Positions 15,639-23,688 of a DNA stretch of 40,528 nucleotides are shown piece after piece. The notes below the pieces were generated by a model that had not been told where the DNA came from, did not search any database, and was given only the letters and a program-made list of their open reading frames with translations. A program made the translations under genes and the position numbers. Within the stretch, counting starts at the first letter, position 1; each line of letters begins with the position of its first letter. The DNA is from JBBQER01 sp038320885 (GTDB lineage: Bacteria; Actinomycetota; Acidimicrobiia; IMCC26256; PALSA-610), in NCBI GenBank assembly GCA_038320885.1, contig JBBQER010000028.1:1-40528 (forward strand), written 5' to 3'.

Positions 15639-15986
15639 TCAGGTATTTTCTTGACCGCCGGCATTGGCCTGTCCGTCGAACCACTCCGAGAGTCCGGTGA
15701 TGTCGAGCACTCGTTGCGCGTGACGAGGGACATTGCGCAATCCGAGTGTTGCGCCGCGTGACCGGGCTTCCTTCGAGAGCGACACCAACACCCGAAGTCC
15801 GGACGAGTCGATGAACGTCAACGCCGCGAGGTCGACGGTGATCGAGCTCGGAACTGCCTCGAGCGCCGTGCGCAGGGACGTCTCGAAATCCGGCGCGCTG
15901 GCAAGGTCGATGTCGCCGCGGACCGTCAAGACGCATTCCGCTCCGGCCTCGCCGGTTTGGATTTCGCACTCGAACCGATTGGTCAT
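15639..15986 (-). CDS. STAS-domain anti-sigma factor antagonist
   Basis: 115 residues; STAS domain with AECVLTVRGDIDLASAPDFETSLRTAL, phosphorylation loop LTFIDSSGLRVLVSLSKEAR and C-terminal VLDITGLSEWFDG. ATG 15986 begins MTNRFECEI; the upstream extension is not supported. The RsbW-like kinase gene lies about 100 bases downstream on the same strand, so the pair may form a switch (STAS plus kinase). It is the fourth STAS gene in the first 16 kb. No convincing SigB-type promoter was seen directly upstream on this strand. Confidence 0.9.
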   Translation of the reverse strand: MTNRFECEIQTGEAGAECVLTVRGDIDLASAPDFETSLRTALEAVPSSITVDLAALTFIDSSGLRVLVSLSKEARSRGATLGLRNVPRHAQRVLDITGLSEWFDGQANAGGQENT

Positions 15987-16050
15987 GGCGTCCGCCCCCT
16001 GTGAGCCGCAGATCCTACGTGAGACCGACACGGTTCGACGGTCTGCCCTC

Positions 16051-16076
16051 GTTTGCCGCCGCGGTCCGCTGGGTAG
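16051..16076 (+). promoter_or_regulatory. SigB/SigF-type promoter, GTTT-N16-GGGTAG
   Basis: GTTT (16051-16054), 16 bases, GGGTAG (16071-16076). The predicted leader of about 60 bases contains the triple repeat at 16091-16144 and leads into the 50-residue membrane protein. Confidence 0.66.
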
Positions 16077-16090
16077 GCCTCGTTCGTTAC

Positions 16091-16144
16091 GACGAACAGG
16101 AGATCATCGACGAACAGGAGATCATCGACGAACAGGAGACCATC
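16091..16144 (+). repeat. Three tandem 18-bp units, each with a Shine-Dalgarno core, abutting an ATG
   Basis: GACGAACAGGAGATCATC is repeated three times without spacer (16091, 16109, 16127; the third has one T-to-C change). The third ends directly at ATG 16145. Each unit holds AGGAG (16098, 16116, 16134); the last is six bases from the ATG. The unit length keeps the reading frame. Confidence 0.9.
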
Positions 16145-16297
16145 ATGGCTGTATTGCTTGCACTCCTCCTGGTGGCGCTGCTCTTCGGCCTCGGCTTCGT
16201 AGCCAAGGTCCTGTGGGTGGCGGCCATCATCGCGTTGGCGCTGTGGATCATCGGGTTCTTCGCCGCCGGCGCCGAGCGCCGCTGGTACCACTGGTAA
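16145..16297 (+). CDS. Small hydrophobic membrane protein, 50 aa
   Basis: MAVLLALLLVALLFGLGFVAKVL begins a protein with two closely spaced hydrophobic helices and a short tail AGAERRWYHW. It resembles the short 'hydrophobic protein' family of Actinobacteria (LLxALLFGxGF-x-KxLW pattern), whose function is unknown. The start is fixed by AGGAG six bases upstream. The leader holds three tandem copies of the ribosome-binding segment, and a GTTT-N16-GGGTAG promoter lies further upstream. With the 24- and 22-residue proteins it makes a set of small membrane proteins apparently under stress control. Confidence 0.82.
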   Translation: MAVLLALLLVALLFGLGFVAKVLWVAAIIALALWIIGFFAAGAERRWYHW

Positions 16298-16306
16298 CGC
16301 GCCGAC

Positions 16307-16752
16307 ATGAGTTCCGAAGGCCTGCACGAGGGCGGACTTGCCGCGCAGTCGCCGCACTCGCCGGTTCGTGTCGACGACGACTCCGAGACATACGCCGCGC
16401 CGTCGCGCGTGCGATTGAAGTACTGCGCGACGCGGGCGTCGGCGTGCCTTACGCGGTTGCACTCGGCTCCAACACCGATACCGGCGTCACGGAGACAACG
16501 GAGAAGCGTGTCTATCCGGTGCTCGAACGCCTGCGCCTCAGCGCCGGTGGGCCGGTGTTGTGGGCACCCACCGTCGACGGCGCGCTCGTGTGCTCGACGC
16601 CTGGTGGACACTCCCGGTTGACGATCGGTCAGGACGTGTCCCTCGGGTATCTCGCTCACGACGCGTCGGTCGTGAACCTCTACCTCGAAGAGACGCTCGC
16701 GTTCGAGGTGATCACACCCGCGGCCGCAATCCGCGTCGCCGCCGGCGCCTGA
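16307..16752 (+). pseudogene. Encapsulin shell protein remnant (C-terminal part, frameshifted)
   Basis: The sequence matches the C-terminal 120-140 residues of family-1 encapsulins. RRAVARAIEVLRDAGVGVPYA, GGPVLWAPTVDGALVCSTPGG and TIGQDVSLGYLAHDASVVNLYLEETLAFEVITP correspond to the A-domain and final beta strands of linocin/encapsulin proteins. The first residues (SSEGLHEGGLAAQSPHSPVRVDDD) are in a different frame from the rest; the shift lies near 16380. The N-terminal half of the shell protein (about 130-160 residues) is absent, and 16307 begins nine bases after the preceding gene's stop. No cargo gene (DyP peroxidase, ferritin-like) is nearby. It is a truncated, non-functional relic unless expressed as a fragment. 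Confidence 0.8.
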
Positions 16753-16811
16753 CTGGTTCGGGGCGGATCGATCACGCGGAGGCCTGCGCTATCGTCGCGC
16801 CCGACAAGCCG

Positions 16812-17046
16812 TAGACCTCTGGCGGGAGAGACTCGGAGCGTGCGCGTTGCACGTCACCGGGCGCCGAAGGAGCAACTGCTCCCCGCAAACTCTCAGGCAC
16901 CCGAACCGTCGGAGTGAGGCACCTCTGGAGAGCAGGTCGGCGTGCCTTCGGGCTCGTCGGTCTCACCGACGGGGAAAGCGAGCCCACCGCACCAAGCGGT
17001 TCGGCGGGCGAGCGAATCTCTCAGGTTCCGCGACAGAGGGGGAGTG
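16812..17046 (+). promoter_or_regulatory. Tandem (two-aptamer) glycine riboswitch
   Basis: Two glycine aptamers in series. The first has CTCTGGCGGGAGAG, GCGCCGAAGGAGCAA (16861-16875) and CTCTCAGGCACC. The second has CTCTGGAGAGC (16923-16933), CACCGACGGGGAAAGC and AATCTCTCAGGTTCCG, ending with GACAGAGGGGGA. This is the classic gcvT-type leader. Glycine binding would switch on gcvP, which starts 60 bases downstream. Confidence 0.95.
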
Positions 17047-17106
17047 CGGGCACCGCATTGCGCCCGCACCGGCCTCCGACGCGAGAGAACCCGAGAGGTG
17101 TCACCG

Positions 17107-19974
17107 ATGAGTGTGCCGATGAGTGGGAACGACTACCGCGCCGCGTTCGCCGACCGTCACATCGGCCCGAGCTCGTCGGAGCAGGCGGCGATGCTCGCCG
17201 AGCTGGGCTACGAGTCGCTCGAGGCGCTCGTGAACGCGGCGGTGCCCGACGCGATTCGGGAGCACGCGCCGCTCGCGATCGGTGAGGGTGTCTCGGAGAC
17301 CGACGCGCTCGCGCTCCTGCGGGAGATGGGCGGGCGCAACGAGGTGTTCACGTCGCTCATCGGGCTGGGCTACTACGACACGATCACGCCGCTCGTGATC
17401 CTGCGCAACGTGCTCGAGAACCCGGCTTGGTACACCGCGTACACGCCGTACCAACCCGAGATCTCGCAGGGCCGGCTCGAAGCGCTCACGAACTTCCAGA
17501 CCATGGTGACCGACCTCACCGGCATGGAGATCGCCAACGCGTCGATGCTCGACGAAGCCACGGCCGCGGCCGAGGCCATGGCGCTCCTGCACCGGGTGAA
17601 CGGTAAGCGCGGCGACGTGTTCCTCGTCGACGCCGATTGCCTGCCTCAGACGATCGAGGTCGTCTACACGCGCGCCGAGCCATTGGGCATCGAGGTGGAG
17701 GTCGTCGAACCCGGCGCCGCCGGAAGCGCCGAGGGCTGTTTCGGGATGCTGCTGCAGTATCCGGGTGCGAGTGGTCGCGTGCGCGACTACCGGTCGCTCA
17801 TAGAGAGCGCGCACGAGGGCGGCGCGCTCGTTGCGGTCGCGTCCGATCTGCTCGCGCTCACACTGCTCGTGCCGCCCGGAGAGATGGGCGCCGACGTGGT
17901 GGTCGGATCGTCGCAACGCTTCGGTGTTCCACTCGGCTTCGGCGGACCGCACGCCGCGTTCTTCGCGACTCGCGACGAGTTCAAGCGGACACTGCCCGGA
18001 CGGCTGGTGGGCGTCTCGATCGACGCGGAAGGTCGCACCGCGTACCGGCTCGCGCTCCAGACCCGTGAGCAGCACATTCGCCGGGAGAAGGCGACGAGCA
18101 ACATTTGCACCGCCCAGGTGCTGCTCGCGGTGATCGCGGGCCTGTACGCGTCGTATCACGGTGCTTCGGGGCTGCGCGCGATCGCCGAGCGCGTCCACCG
18201 CCTGACCTGCCTGCTCGCGACCAACCTCTACGCGGCCCGCGCGGAGATCGTGCACTCCGACTACTTCGACACGATCACGGTTCGCGTCCCCGGTCGCGCC
18301 GACGAGATCGCCGAGGCGGCGCGCGAGCGGCGAATCAACCTGCGCGTCGTCGACTTCGACACGATCGCGATCGCGCTCGACGAGACGACGACGATCGAGA
18401 CGGTCGGCGAAGTGTGCGCGGCGTTCGGCGCGTCGCTGATCGTTCCCGCCGCGATCCTCGATGCGCCGTCGGTAAGCGCGATCCCCGCGGCCCTTCGCCG
18501 CACGTCGGACTTCCTCACCCATCCCGTCTTCTCGGCGCACCGTTCCGAGCACCAGATGCTGCGCTACCTGCGCGAGCTGGCCGACCGCGATCTCGCGCTC
18601 GACCGCACGATGATCCCGCTCGGCTCGTGCACGATGAAGCTCAACGCCACCGCGGAGATGGAACCGATCACCTGGCCCGAATGGGGACGCATGCATCCGT
18701 TCGCGCCGATCGAGCAGGCCGGCGGGTACGTCGAGTTGATCGACGATCTCGAAGGTTGGCTGGCGGAGATCACGGGCTACGACTCCGTGTCGCTCCAGCC
18801 GAACGCGGGCTCGCAGGGGGAGTACGCGGGGCTCCTCGCGATTCGCCTCTACCACATGTCACGCGGCGAGGCCGAGCGTGATGTGTGCCTGATCCCCGCG
18901 TCGGCGCACGGCACGAACGCGGCGTCGGCGGCGATGGCCGGTCTGCAAGTGGTCGTGGTCAAGTGCGACGACAACGGCAACGTCGATCTCGGCGACCTCG
19001 AGCGCAAGGCGACGGAGCACGCGGATCGCCTCGCGGCGCTGATGGTCACGTACCCGTCGACGCACGGCGTCTACGAGGAGCACATCGGCGACATCTGCGC
19101 GTGCGTGCACGATCACGGCGGTCAGGTGTACCTCGACGGCGCGAACTTGAACGCGCTCGTGGGCGTCGCCCGCCCGGGCCGGTTCGGCGCCGATGTGTCG
19201 CACATCAACTTGCACAAGACGTTCTGCATCCCGCACGGCGGCGGCGGTCCGGGCGTCGGGCCGGTCGGCGTGCGCGAGCACTTGGCGGCGTTCCTGCCGA
19301 ACCACCCGTTGCAGCCCGACGCCGGTCCCGAGAGTGGCGTCGCGATCAGCGCCGCGCCGTGGGGATCGGCGGGGATCCTGCCCATCTCGTGGGCCTACGT
19401 GAAGATGATGGGCGCCGAGGGTCTGCTGCGGGCCACCCAGGTCGCGATCCTGAACGCGAACTACATCGCCCGCCGACTCGCTCCGCACTATCCGGTGCTC
19501 TACACCGGGGCCAACGGTCTCGTTGCCCACGAATGCATCATCGATCTGCGCCCGATCGCCGCCGCCACGGGCGTGACCGTCGACGACGTCGCCAAGCGCC
19601 TCATCGACTACGGCTTCAACGCGCCCACGATGTCGTTCCCGGTTGCGGGCACGCTGATGATCGAGCCGACCGAGTCGGAAGACCGGGCCGAGATCGACCG
19701 GTTCATCGACACGATGATCGCGATCCGCGGCGAGATCGATCGCGTCGGCTCGGGAGAGTGGCCGGCCGACGACAACCCGCTGGTGCACGCACCGCACACC
19801 GCCGTCGACGTGACGAGCGACGCGTGGGAGCGCGCGTACCCCCGTGAGCTGGCCGCGTTCCCGGTGCCCGCGCTGCGGTTGCGCAAGTACTGGCCGCCGG
19901 TCGGCCGCATCGACAGCGTCTACGGCGACCGCAATGTCATGTGCACCTGCCCGCCGATCGAGGCGTACGAGTAG
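17107..19974 (+). CDS. gcvP: Glycine dehydrogenase (decarboxylating), P protein of the glycine cleavage system
   Basis: 955 residues, the length of the fused (homodimeric) P protein containing both N- and C-terminal halves. Landmarks are RHIGPSSSEQAAML near the start, the glycine-rich GGPHAAFFATR in the first half, PLGSCTMKLNAT, and the PLP-lysine motif HINLHKTFCIPHGGGGPG with Lys at about residue 704. It decarboxylates glycine and passes the aminomethyl group to lipoyl-GcvH, feeding one-carbon metabolism. ATG 17107 is used; a second in-frame ATG is at 17119, and the open frame from 16942 lies within the riboswitch. The tandem glycine riboswitch upstream explains its control. gcvT and gcvH are not in the window. 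Confidence 0.97.
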   Translation: MSVPMSGNDYRAAFADRHIGPSSSEQAAMLAELGYESLEALVNAAVPDAIREHAPLAIGEGVSETDALALLREMGGRNEVFTSLIGLGYYDTITPLVILRNVLENPAWYTAYTPYQPEISQGRLEALTNFQTMVTDLTGMEIANASMLDEATAAAEAMALLHRVNGKRGDVFLVDADCLPQTIEVVYTRAEPLGIEVEVVEPGAAGSAEGCFGMLLQYPGASGRVRDYRSLIESAHEGGALVAVASDLLALTLLVPPGEMGADVVVGSSQRFGVPLGFGGPHAAFFATRDEFKRTLPGRLVGVSIDAEGRTAYRLALQTREQHIRREKATSNICTAQVLLAVIAGLYASYHGASGLRAIAERVHRLTCLLATNLYAARAEIVHSDYFDTITVRVPGRADEIAEAARERRINLRVVDFDTIAIALDETTTIETVGEVCAAFGASLIVPAAILDAPSVSAIPAALRRTSDFLTHPVFSAHRSEHQMLRYLRELADRDLALDRTMIPLGSCTMKLNATAEMEPITWPEWGRMHPFAPIEQAGGYVELIDDLEGWLAEITGYDSVSLQPNAGSQGEYAGLLAIRLYHMSRGEAERDVCLIPASAHGTNAASAAMAGLQVVVVKCDDNGNVDLGDLERKATEHADRLAALMVTYPSTHGVYEEHIGDICACVHDHGGQVYLDGANLNALVGVARPGRFGADVSHINLHKTFCIPHGGGGPGVGPVGVREHLAAFLPNHPLQPDAGPESGVAISAAPWGSAGILPISWAYVKMMGAEGLLRATQVAILNANYIARRLAPHYPVLYTGANGLVAHECIIDLRPIAAATGVTVDDVAKRLIDYGFNAPTMSFPVAGTLMIEPTESEDRAEIDRFIDTMIAIRGEIDRVGSGEWPADDNPLVHAPHTAVDVTSDAWERAYPRELAAFPVPALRLRKYWPPVGRIDSVYGDRNVMCTCPPIEAYE

Positions 19975-19992
19975 CTCGCCGTTGGTTCGCGG

Positions 19993-22446
19993 TCACTCGC
20001 TCGAAAGCACGAGCGCAGTCGGCGTGCGAGCAGCCTGACGGCCCGGAATGGCCGCAACCAGGTTCGCGAGCACGAGCGCGGCGACCGCGACGAAGAGGAG
20101 CGTGAGCGCGGGGACCGTCGCTTCGGGAACGACGTGCAGCTCGTGCGCGAACAGATACCAGAGTCCGCGGCCGACGACGATGCCGATCGGCATACCGATC
20201 ACCGTGCCGATCGCCACGGCGACGCTCGATTGCCATGCAACCACCGCCGCGAGCTGGCGGTGGGTGAACCCGAGCGTCTTGAGCAAGGCGAGCTCGCGCC
20301 GGCGGCGACGGACCGAGGCGACGAGCGTGAGCGCGAGCGCGACAACTGCGCCGACGGCGAGCGCCGTTCCGAGCAGGGCCGGGATCGTGCCCATCGAGCG
20401 GTAGTTGACGATTTCGGCGGGGCGCTGCACCGAGAGCACGGACAGGTTCCCGTCACCCAACTTCGCGACGGTCCGCTTGAGAGCCTGGCGCGCGGCGACC
20501 GGATCCGCCCCGGGCCGCAGCCGCACGAAGTAGGCGTTGGGCGCGAACGAGTTGTCGCCGTTGACGCCCAGCACCGAGGCCGGAATGCGCTTGTAGTCGA
20601 CGAGCGCGCCGGTGCCCATCGAGAGATGCAGCTGCGACGCGGGACCGACCGCGGGCATGGTGGCGGTGCCCACGATCCGCACCGGCGTCGGCGTGGACGA
20701 CCCGTAGCTCGCCTCGACCGTGTCGCCCACGTGCTTGTGGAGTTGGGCAAGTGTGGTGGCACCCAGCACGACTTGGTTGCTGGCCTCGAGCGCGTGTCCC
20801 GAGAGGAGTGGCGGTTCGATGCGGGCGCCCGGCCGCCCACCCAGGATCGGCACGGTCTGGCCGTCGAGCCGGATCGAATCGAAGTAGAAGCCGCTCCAAC
20901 TCGCAACGTCGCTATCACCGGAGAGAACTCGCGTGGCCGCCGCGTCGGGGATGTTGCCGCCGCCGTTCTGCGTGACCATCTCGAGGTCCCAGTTCCATCC
21001 GTACAGCGCGGGGTGGGACACGAGGGTGCGCAGGCTGGCCCCGAACGTGAGCGTCCCCGTGACGACGACGATCGCGAGCGCGGCGCCGAGCATCGCCGAA
21101 CGAACCGGGGCGGCGTTCCGACTGCGGCCCGACTCGAGCGCGAAGCGGACACCGGTGACCGACGCCACGGGCAAGCCCGACCCCGCGGCCGCACGCGCGA
21201 CATTCGAAGGGCGAGACGCGTTCGGCCGGCGCCGCCGCGCGATGCGACCGGGCGCCTGTCGGTAGGCGGTGGCGACCGCGATCGCGCTCAGGCCGACGAC
21301 CAGGATCGCGAGTCCGGCGCCGAGCACCGTCCAGTCGAACGCGATTCCCACCGACGGGTATACCGATCGGGCGGCGCCGATCGGCGCCAACGGCGAGAGA
21401 CTCGCGGCCACCACGACGGCCAGGAGCGAGCCGGTAACCACGGCCGTGATCACGCCGATCAGGCCGTCGGCCATCGTCGTCGTGGGACTGGCGCCCAGCG
21501 CGCGGAGTACATCGAGATCGTCGGCGCCCGAGCGGAGTCGCCGGCCGATGACCTGGCCCGCGATCAGGAGCAGAGCCAGCCCGGTGATGGCACCGAACAC
21601 GCCCAACGCGATCGACTCGGGTTTGATCGCGCGTTCGGCCTGGGCCTCGAAGACCGCGGTGACATGGACGTAGTACGGCGTATCCGGCGGAAGCGCGCCC
21701 TCGATCTCGCCTTCCACCCTGGGCACGGCGCGCGCGCCGCGGTCGAGTTGGTAACCGCCATAGAGGCCGAACGAGCAACAGCTCACCAGGTCCCGGCTGA
21801 ATGCGGGCGTGAAGATCAGATCTCGCTGACCGTTGGCATCGATGTCGTCTTGGACGATCTCGTTGTTGAACTTCACGAGCCCGACCACGGTGACGTCGAG
21901 GCGTCGCTTCGGCTGCACTCGCGCGGTGCCGAAGCCGGGCAACTCCGTTTGCTTGCCGGTGAAGACACCGACCTCGACCACGTCGCCCAGGTGCACCCCT
22001 GGGTACCCCGTGCCTCCGCTCAACATCACCTCGTCGGCGCGCTTCGGATCGGCCAAGCGACCCTGCGTCGCAGTGAGCCGGTCCTGGTCGAAGCCCAAAC
22101 CGTCGATGCTTCCGAGTGAGATCCCGCCGAGCGCCGCCTTGGTCGGCGATCCGTCGGGCCGGATCGGACCGGCGTTGAGCAACGCGAAGTTCCGGGCCTG
22201 CTTGATGTGCGGAAGGTGCGCGATCTTCCCGACGAGATCACTTTGCCCGGAGATGCCGACGAAGCCGAGATCCGAAGGGTTGGTGCTCGCGAGGAAGGCC
22301 GGGAACGAGGACTGCGTTCGGCGCGCCCCCGCGATGACCCCCATGGCCAGTCCGCCGACCAGGCCGATGAGCAACACCAGCGCGAGCAGGCCACTCCACC
22401 CGCGCCCGAACGTGGCCCGGGTCCGGTACCACGCGACGCGGATCAC
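19993..22446 (-). CDS. FtsX-like ABC transporter permease (MacB/LolC-type)
   Basis: 817 residues. An N-terminal membrane helix (LLALVLLIGLVGGLAMGVIAG) is followed by a large extracytoplasmic region. A first FtsX core follows (GAITGLALLLIAGQVIGRRL, DLDVLRALGASPTTTMADGLIG), then a second soluble region and the C-terminal FtsX core (LGTALAVGAVVALALTLVASVRRRRRELALLKTLGFTHRQLAAVVAWQ). Proteins like this export or extract lipids or peptides, or transmit signals, with a separate ATPase; none is encoded next to it here. A GTG start at 22446 begins MIRVAWYRTRATFGRGW, typical of actinobacterial members. The stop lies 18 bases from the end of gcvP (convergent). Confidence 0.9.
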   Translation of the reverse strand: MIRVAWYRTRATFGRGWSGLLALVLLIGLVGGLAMGVIAGARRTQSSFPAFLASTNPSDLGFVGISGQSDLVGKIAHLPHIKQARNFALLNAGPIRPDGSPTKAALGGISLGSIDGLGFDQDRLTATQGRLADPKRADEVMLSGGTGYPGVHLGDVVEVGVFTGKQTELPGFGTARVQPKRRLDVTVVGLVKFNNEIVQDDIDANGQRDLIFTPAFSRDLVSCCSFGLYGGYQLDRGARAVPRVEGEIEGALPPDTPYYVHVTAVFEAQAERAIKPESIALGVFGAITGLALLLIAGQVIGRRLRSGADDLDVLRALGASPTTTMADGLIGVITAVVTGSLLAVVVAASLSPLAPIGAARSVYPSVGIAFDWTVLGAGLAILVVGLSAIAVATAYRQAPGRIARRRRPNASRPSNVARAAAGSGLPVASVTGVRFALESGRSRNAAPVRSAMLGAALAIVVVTGTLTFGASLRTLVSHPALYGWNWDLEMVTQNGGGNIPDAAATRVLSGDSDVASWSGFYFDSIRLDGQTVPILGGRPGARIEPPLLSGHALEASNQVVLGATTLAQLHKHVGDTVEASYGSSTPTPVRIVGTATMPAVGPASQLHLSMGTGALVDYKRIPASVLGVNGDNSFAPNAYFVRLRPGADPVAARQALKRTVAKLGDGNLSVLSVQRPAEIVNYRSMGTIPALLGTALAVGAVVALALTLVASVRRRRRELALLKTLGFTHRQLAAVVAWQSSVAVAIGTVIGMPIGIVVGRGLWYLFAHELHVVPEATVPALTLLFVAVAALVLANLVAAIPGRQAARTPTALVLSSE

Positions 22447-22512
22447 GGCTGCAGTCTCACCGATGATCGGATGACGACCAAGGTGGCCAGCCGGTCGACC
22501 GGCCGGGTACTA

Positions 22513-22968
22513 CTACCCCGTTGCCGGGGGCGACGTTCGGGACGCGGCCCACCCGCCGGGCGTGGTTCCATCGGTGCGCGCCAGGCGGTGCGCGAAGAGC
22601 CATGTGTCGTCCTGCGGCGCGTACCGGTCGCGGTAACGACCCCAATGGTCGACGCCGTGCTCGGTGACGGCGAGGAAGTAGCACGCGCCGTGCGCTTCGG
22701 TTGGTGACGCCACGTCGATCGTGAGGTTCGACACGTGGTGCCGGATGATCGGAATGGCGCTCGAGCTCCTCAGGTGGGTGCCGACACTTTCGAGAAACGC
22801 GCGGATCGCCTCGCGTCCCTGGAGTGGCGGTTCTCCGCGCACCTCGAGCACGCCGTCGACCGCGAACAACGCGGCGACGTCGGCGAAGCGTCCGGAGTCG
22901 GCGCAGTGCGCGTACTCGGCGACGGTCTCGCGGATGGCCTCGCGCGCGACCAACTCCCATTGCTGCAC
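22513..22968 (-). CDS. SnoaL-like / NTF2-fold protein
   Basis: 151 residues with the SnoaL_4-type pattern: AIRETVAEYAHCADSGRFADVAALFAVDGVLEVRG, LQGREAIRAFLESVG, IIRHHVSNLTIDV, and CYFLAVTEHGVDHWGRYRDRYAPQDDTWLFAHR. NTF2-fold proteins of this group are small dehydratase- or isomerase-like enzymes or binding proteins; the substrate is unknown. GTG 22968 is used. It lies 24 bases after the J-domain gene on the same strand, behind the DUF35/thiolase pair. A role in the same lipid or steroid-type breakdown is possible but unproven. Confidence 0.8.
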   Translation of the reverse strand: MQQWELVAREAIRETVAEYAHCADSGRFADVAALFAVDGVLEVRGEPPLQGREAIRAFLESVGTHLRSSSAIPIIRHHVSNLTIDVASPTEAHGACYFLAVTEHGVDHWGRYRDRYAPQDDTWLFAHRLARTDGTTPGGWAASRTSPPATG

Positions 22969-22992
22969 GTGATGGAAGCTACCGGGCCCACC

Positions 22993-23193
22993 TCAGCGCG
23001 AGTGCTGGGGCGTCCTTCTCTCGCGCTGCAAGGTCTCGAATGCGAGCCGGACGAGCTCGAACGTCACGCGGTCACCCCCGCGATCGGGGTGGGACATCAG
23101 CGCGTGCGCGCGAAACGCGCGGCGGATCTCGTCGGGGCCGGCGTCGTTGTCAACGCCCAACACGATGCGTGCGCGACGGGCGTCCATGGCCAC
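22993..23193 (-). CDS. Minimal J-domain (DnaJ-like) protein, 66 aa
   Basis: The 66 residues consist of little besides a J domain: ARRARIVLGVDNDAGPDEIRRAFRAHALMSHPDRGGD-RVTFELVRLAFETLQ, with the HPD tripeptide that stimulates DnaK. It has no Gly/Phe linker, zinc fingers or substrate domain, so it would act as a DnaK stimulator brought to a partner by an unknown contact. The usual tyrosine of the YxxLGV start is valine. It lies between the SnoaL-like gene and the DUF35 gene, all on the minus strand. The ATG has a second ATG two codons on; either could be the start. Confidence 0.75.
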   Translation of the reverse strand: MAMDARRARIVLGVDNDAGPDEIRRAFRAHALMSHPDRGGDRVTFELVRLAFETLQRERRTPQHSR

Positions 23194-23280
23194 CTCGCCT
23201 CGAGTTCGGGCTCCGGCCCTCCTGGCCCGAGCGCTTGCGGCCGCGGAGCCTTCCGCAGTCCCGATGATGATCGGCGCCGA

Positions 23281-23688
23281 TCAGGCCGGCCTGAAGGACA
23301 GCAGCGCGACGGCGTCGGATACGGCTTCCAGCTCGACCACCACCTCGAGGTCGAGTGCCAGGTCGGCCGGCTCGAGGCCGCAGAGGGAGCCGACCAGGCG
23401 CGGGCCTTCGTCGAGCTCGGTCACGACGATGGCGTAGGGAGGCGCGAAGGCGGGGTCGACTGCCCGATGCGTGACCGTCCACGAGAACACTCGGCCCCGG
23501 CCCGCCGCGAGCTCCCAGGTGAAGCGCGGCGAACCGCACTGCGCGCAGAGGTAGCGCGGCGGATGGCGCCAGGTGCCGCAGTCGTCGCAGCGCTGGAGCC
23601 GGAGCTCGCCGCGGGCCCAGTGTGCATAGAGCTCGGCGTTCAAGCCGATCGGGTCGGGGATCATGCGCCCCGGATGAGAGGTGCTCAT
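23281..23688 (-). CDS. DUF35 OB-fold / rubredoxin-like zinc ribbon protein, partner of thiolase-like enzyme
   Basis: 135 residues: an N-terminal helix (GLNAELYAHWARGELRLQRC), a zinc ribbon with cysteine pairs CDDC and CAQC, then an OB fold (GRVFSWTVTHRAVDPAFAPPYAIVVTELDEGPRLVGSLCG). In Actinobacteria such proteins form complexes with thiolase-like or hydratase enzymes of steroid and fatty-acid breakdown (for example ChsH2 with Ltp2) and bind the acyl-CoA. ATG 23688 overlaps the stop of the thiolase-like gene (ATGA), so the two are translationally coupled, as expected of subunits of one complex. Confidence 0.9.
   Translation of the reverse strand: MSTSHPGRMIPDPIGLNAELYAHWARGELRLQRCDDCGTWRHPPRYLCAQCGSPRFTWELAAGRGRVFSWTVTHRAVDPAFAPPYAIVVTELDEGPRLVGSLCGLEPADLALDLEVVVELEAVSDAVALLSFRPA

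Noticed and set aside
17101..18855. 584-codon open frame on the minus strand opposite gcvP
   Set aside because: It lies wholly within gcvP, is arginine-rich without domains, and is the usual antisense shadow of a high-GC gene.
20134..22119. 661-codon plus-strand frame opposite the FtsX-type permease
   Set aside because: Arg/Gly/Asp-rich translation with no recognisable domain; the minus-strand reading has clear membrane helices and FtsX cores.
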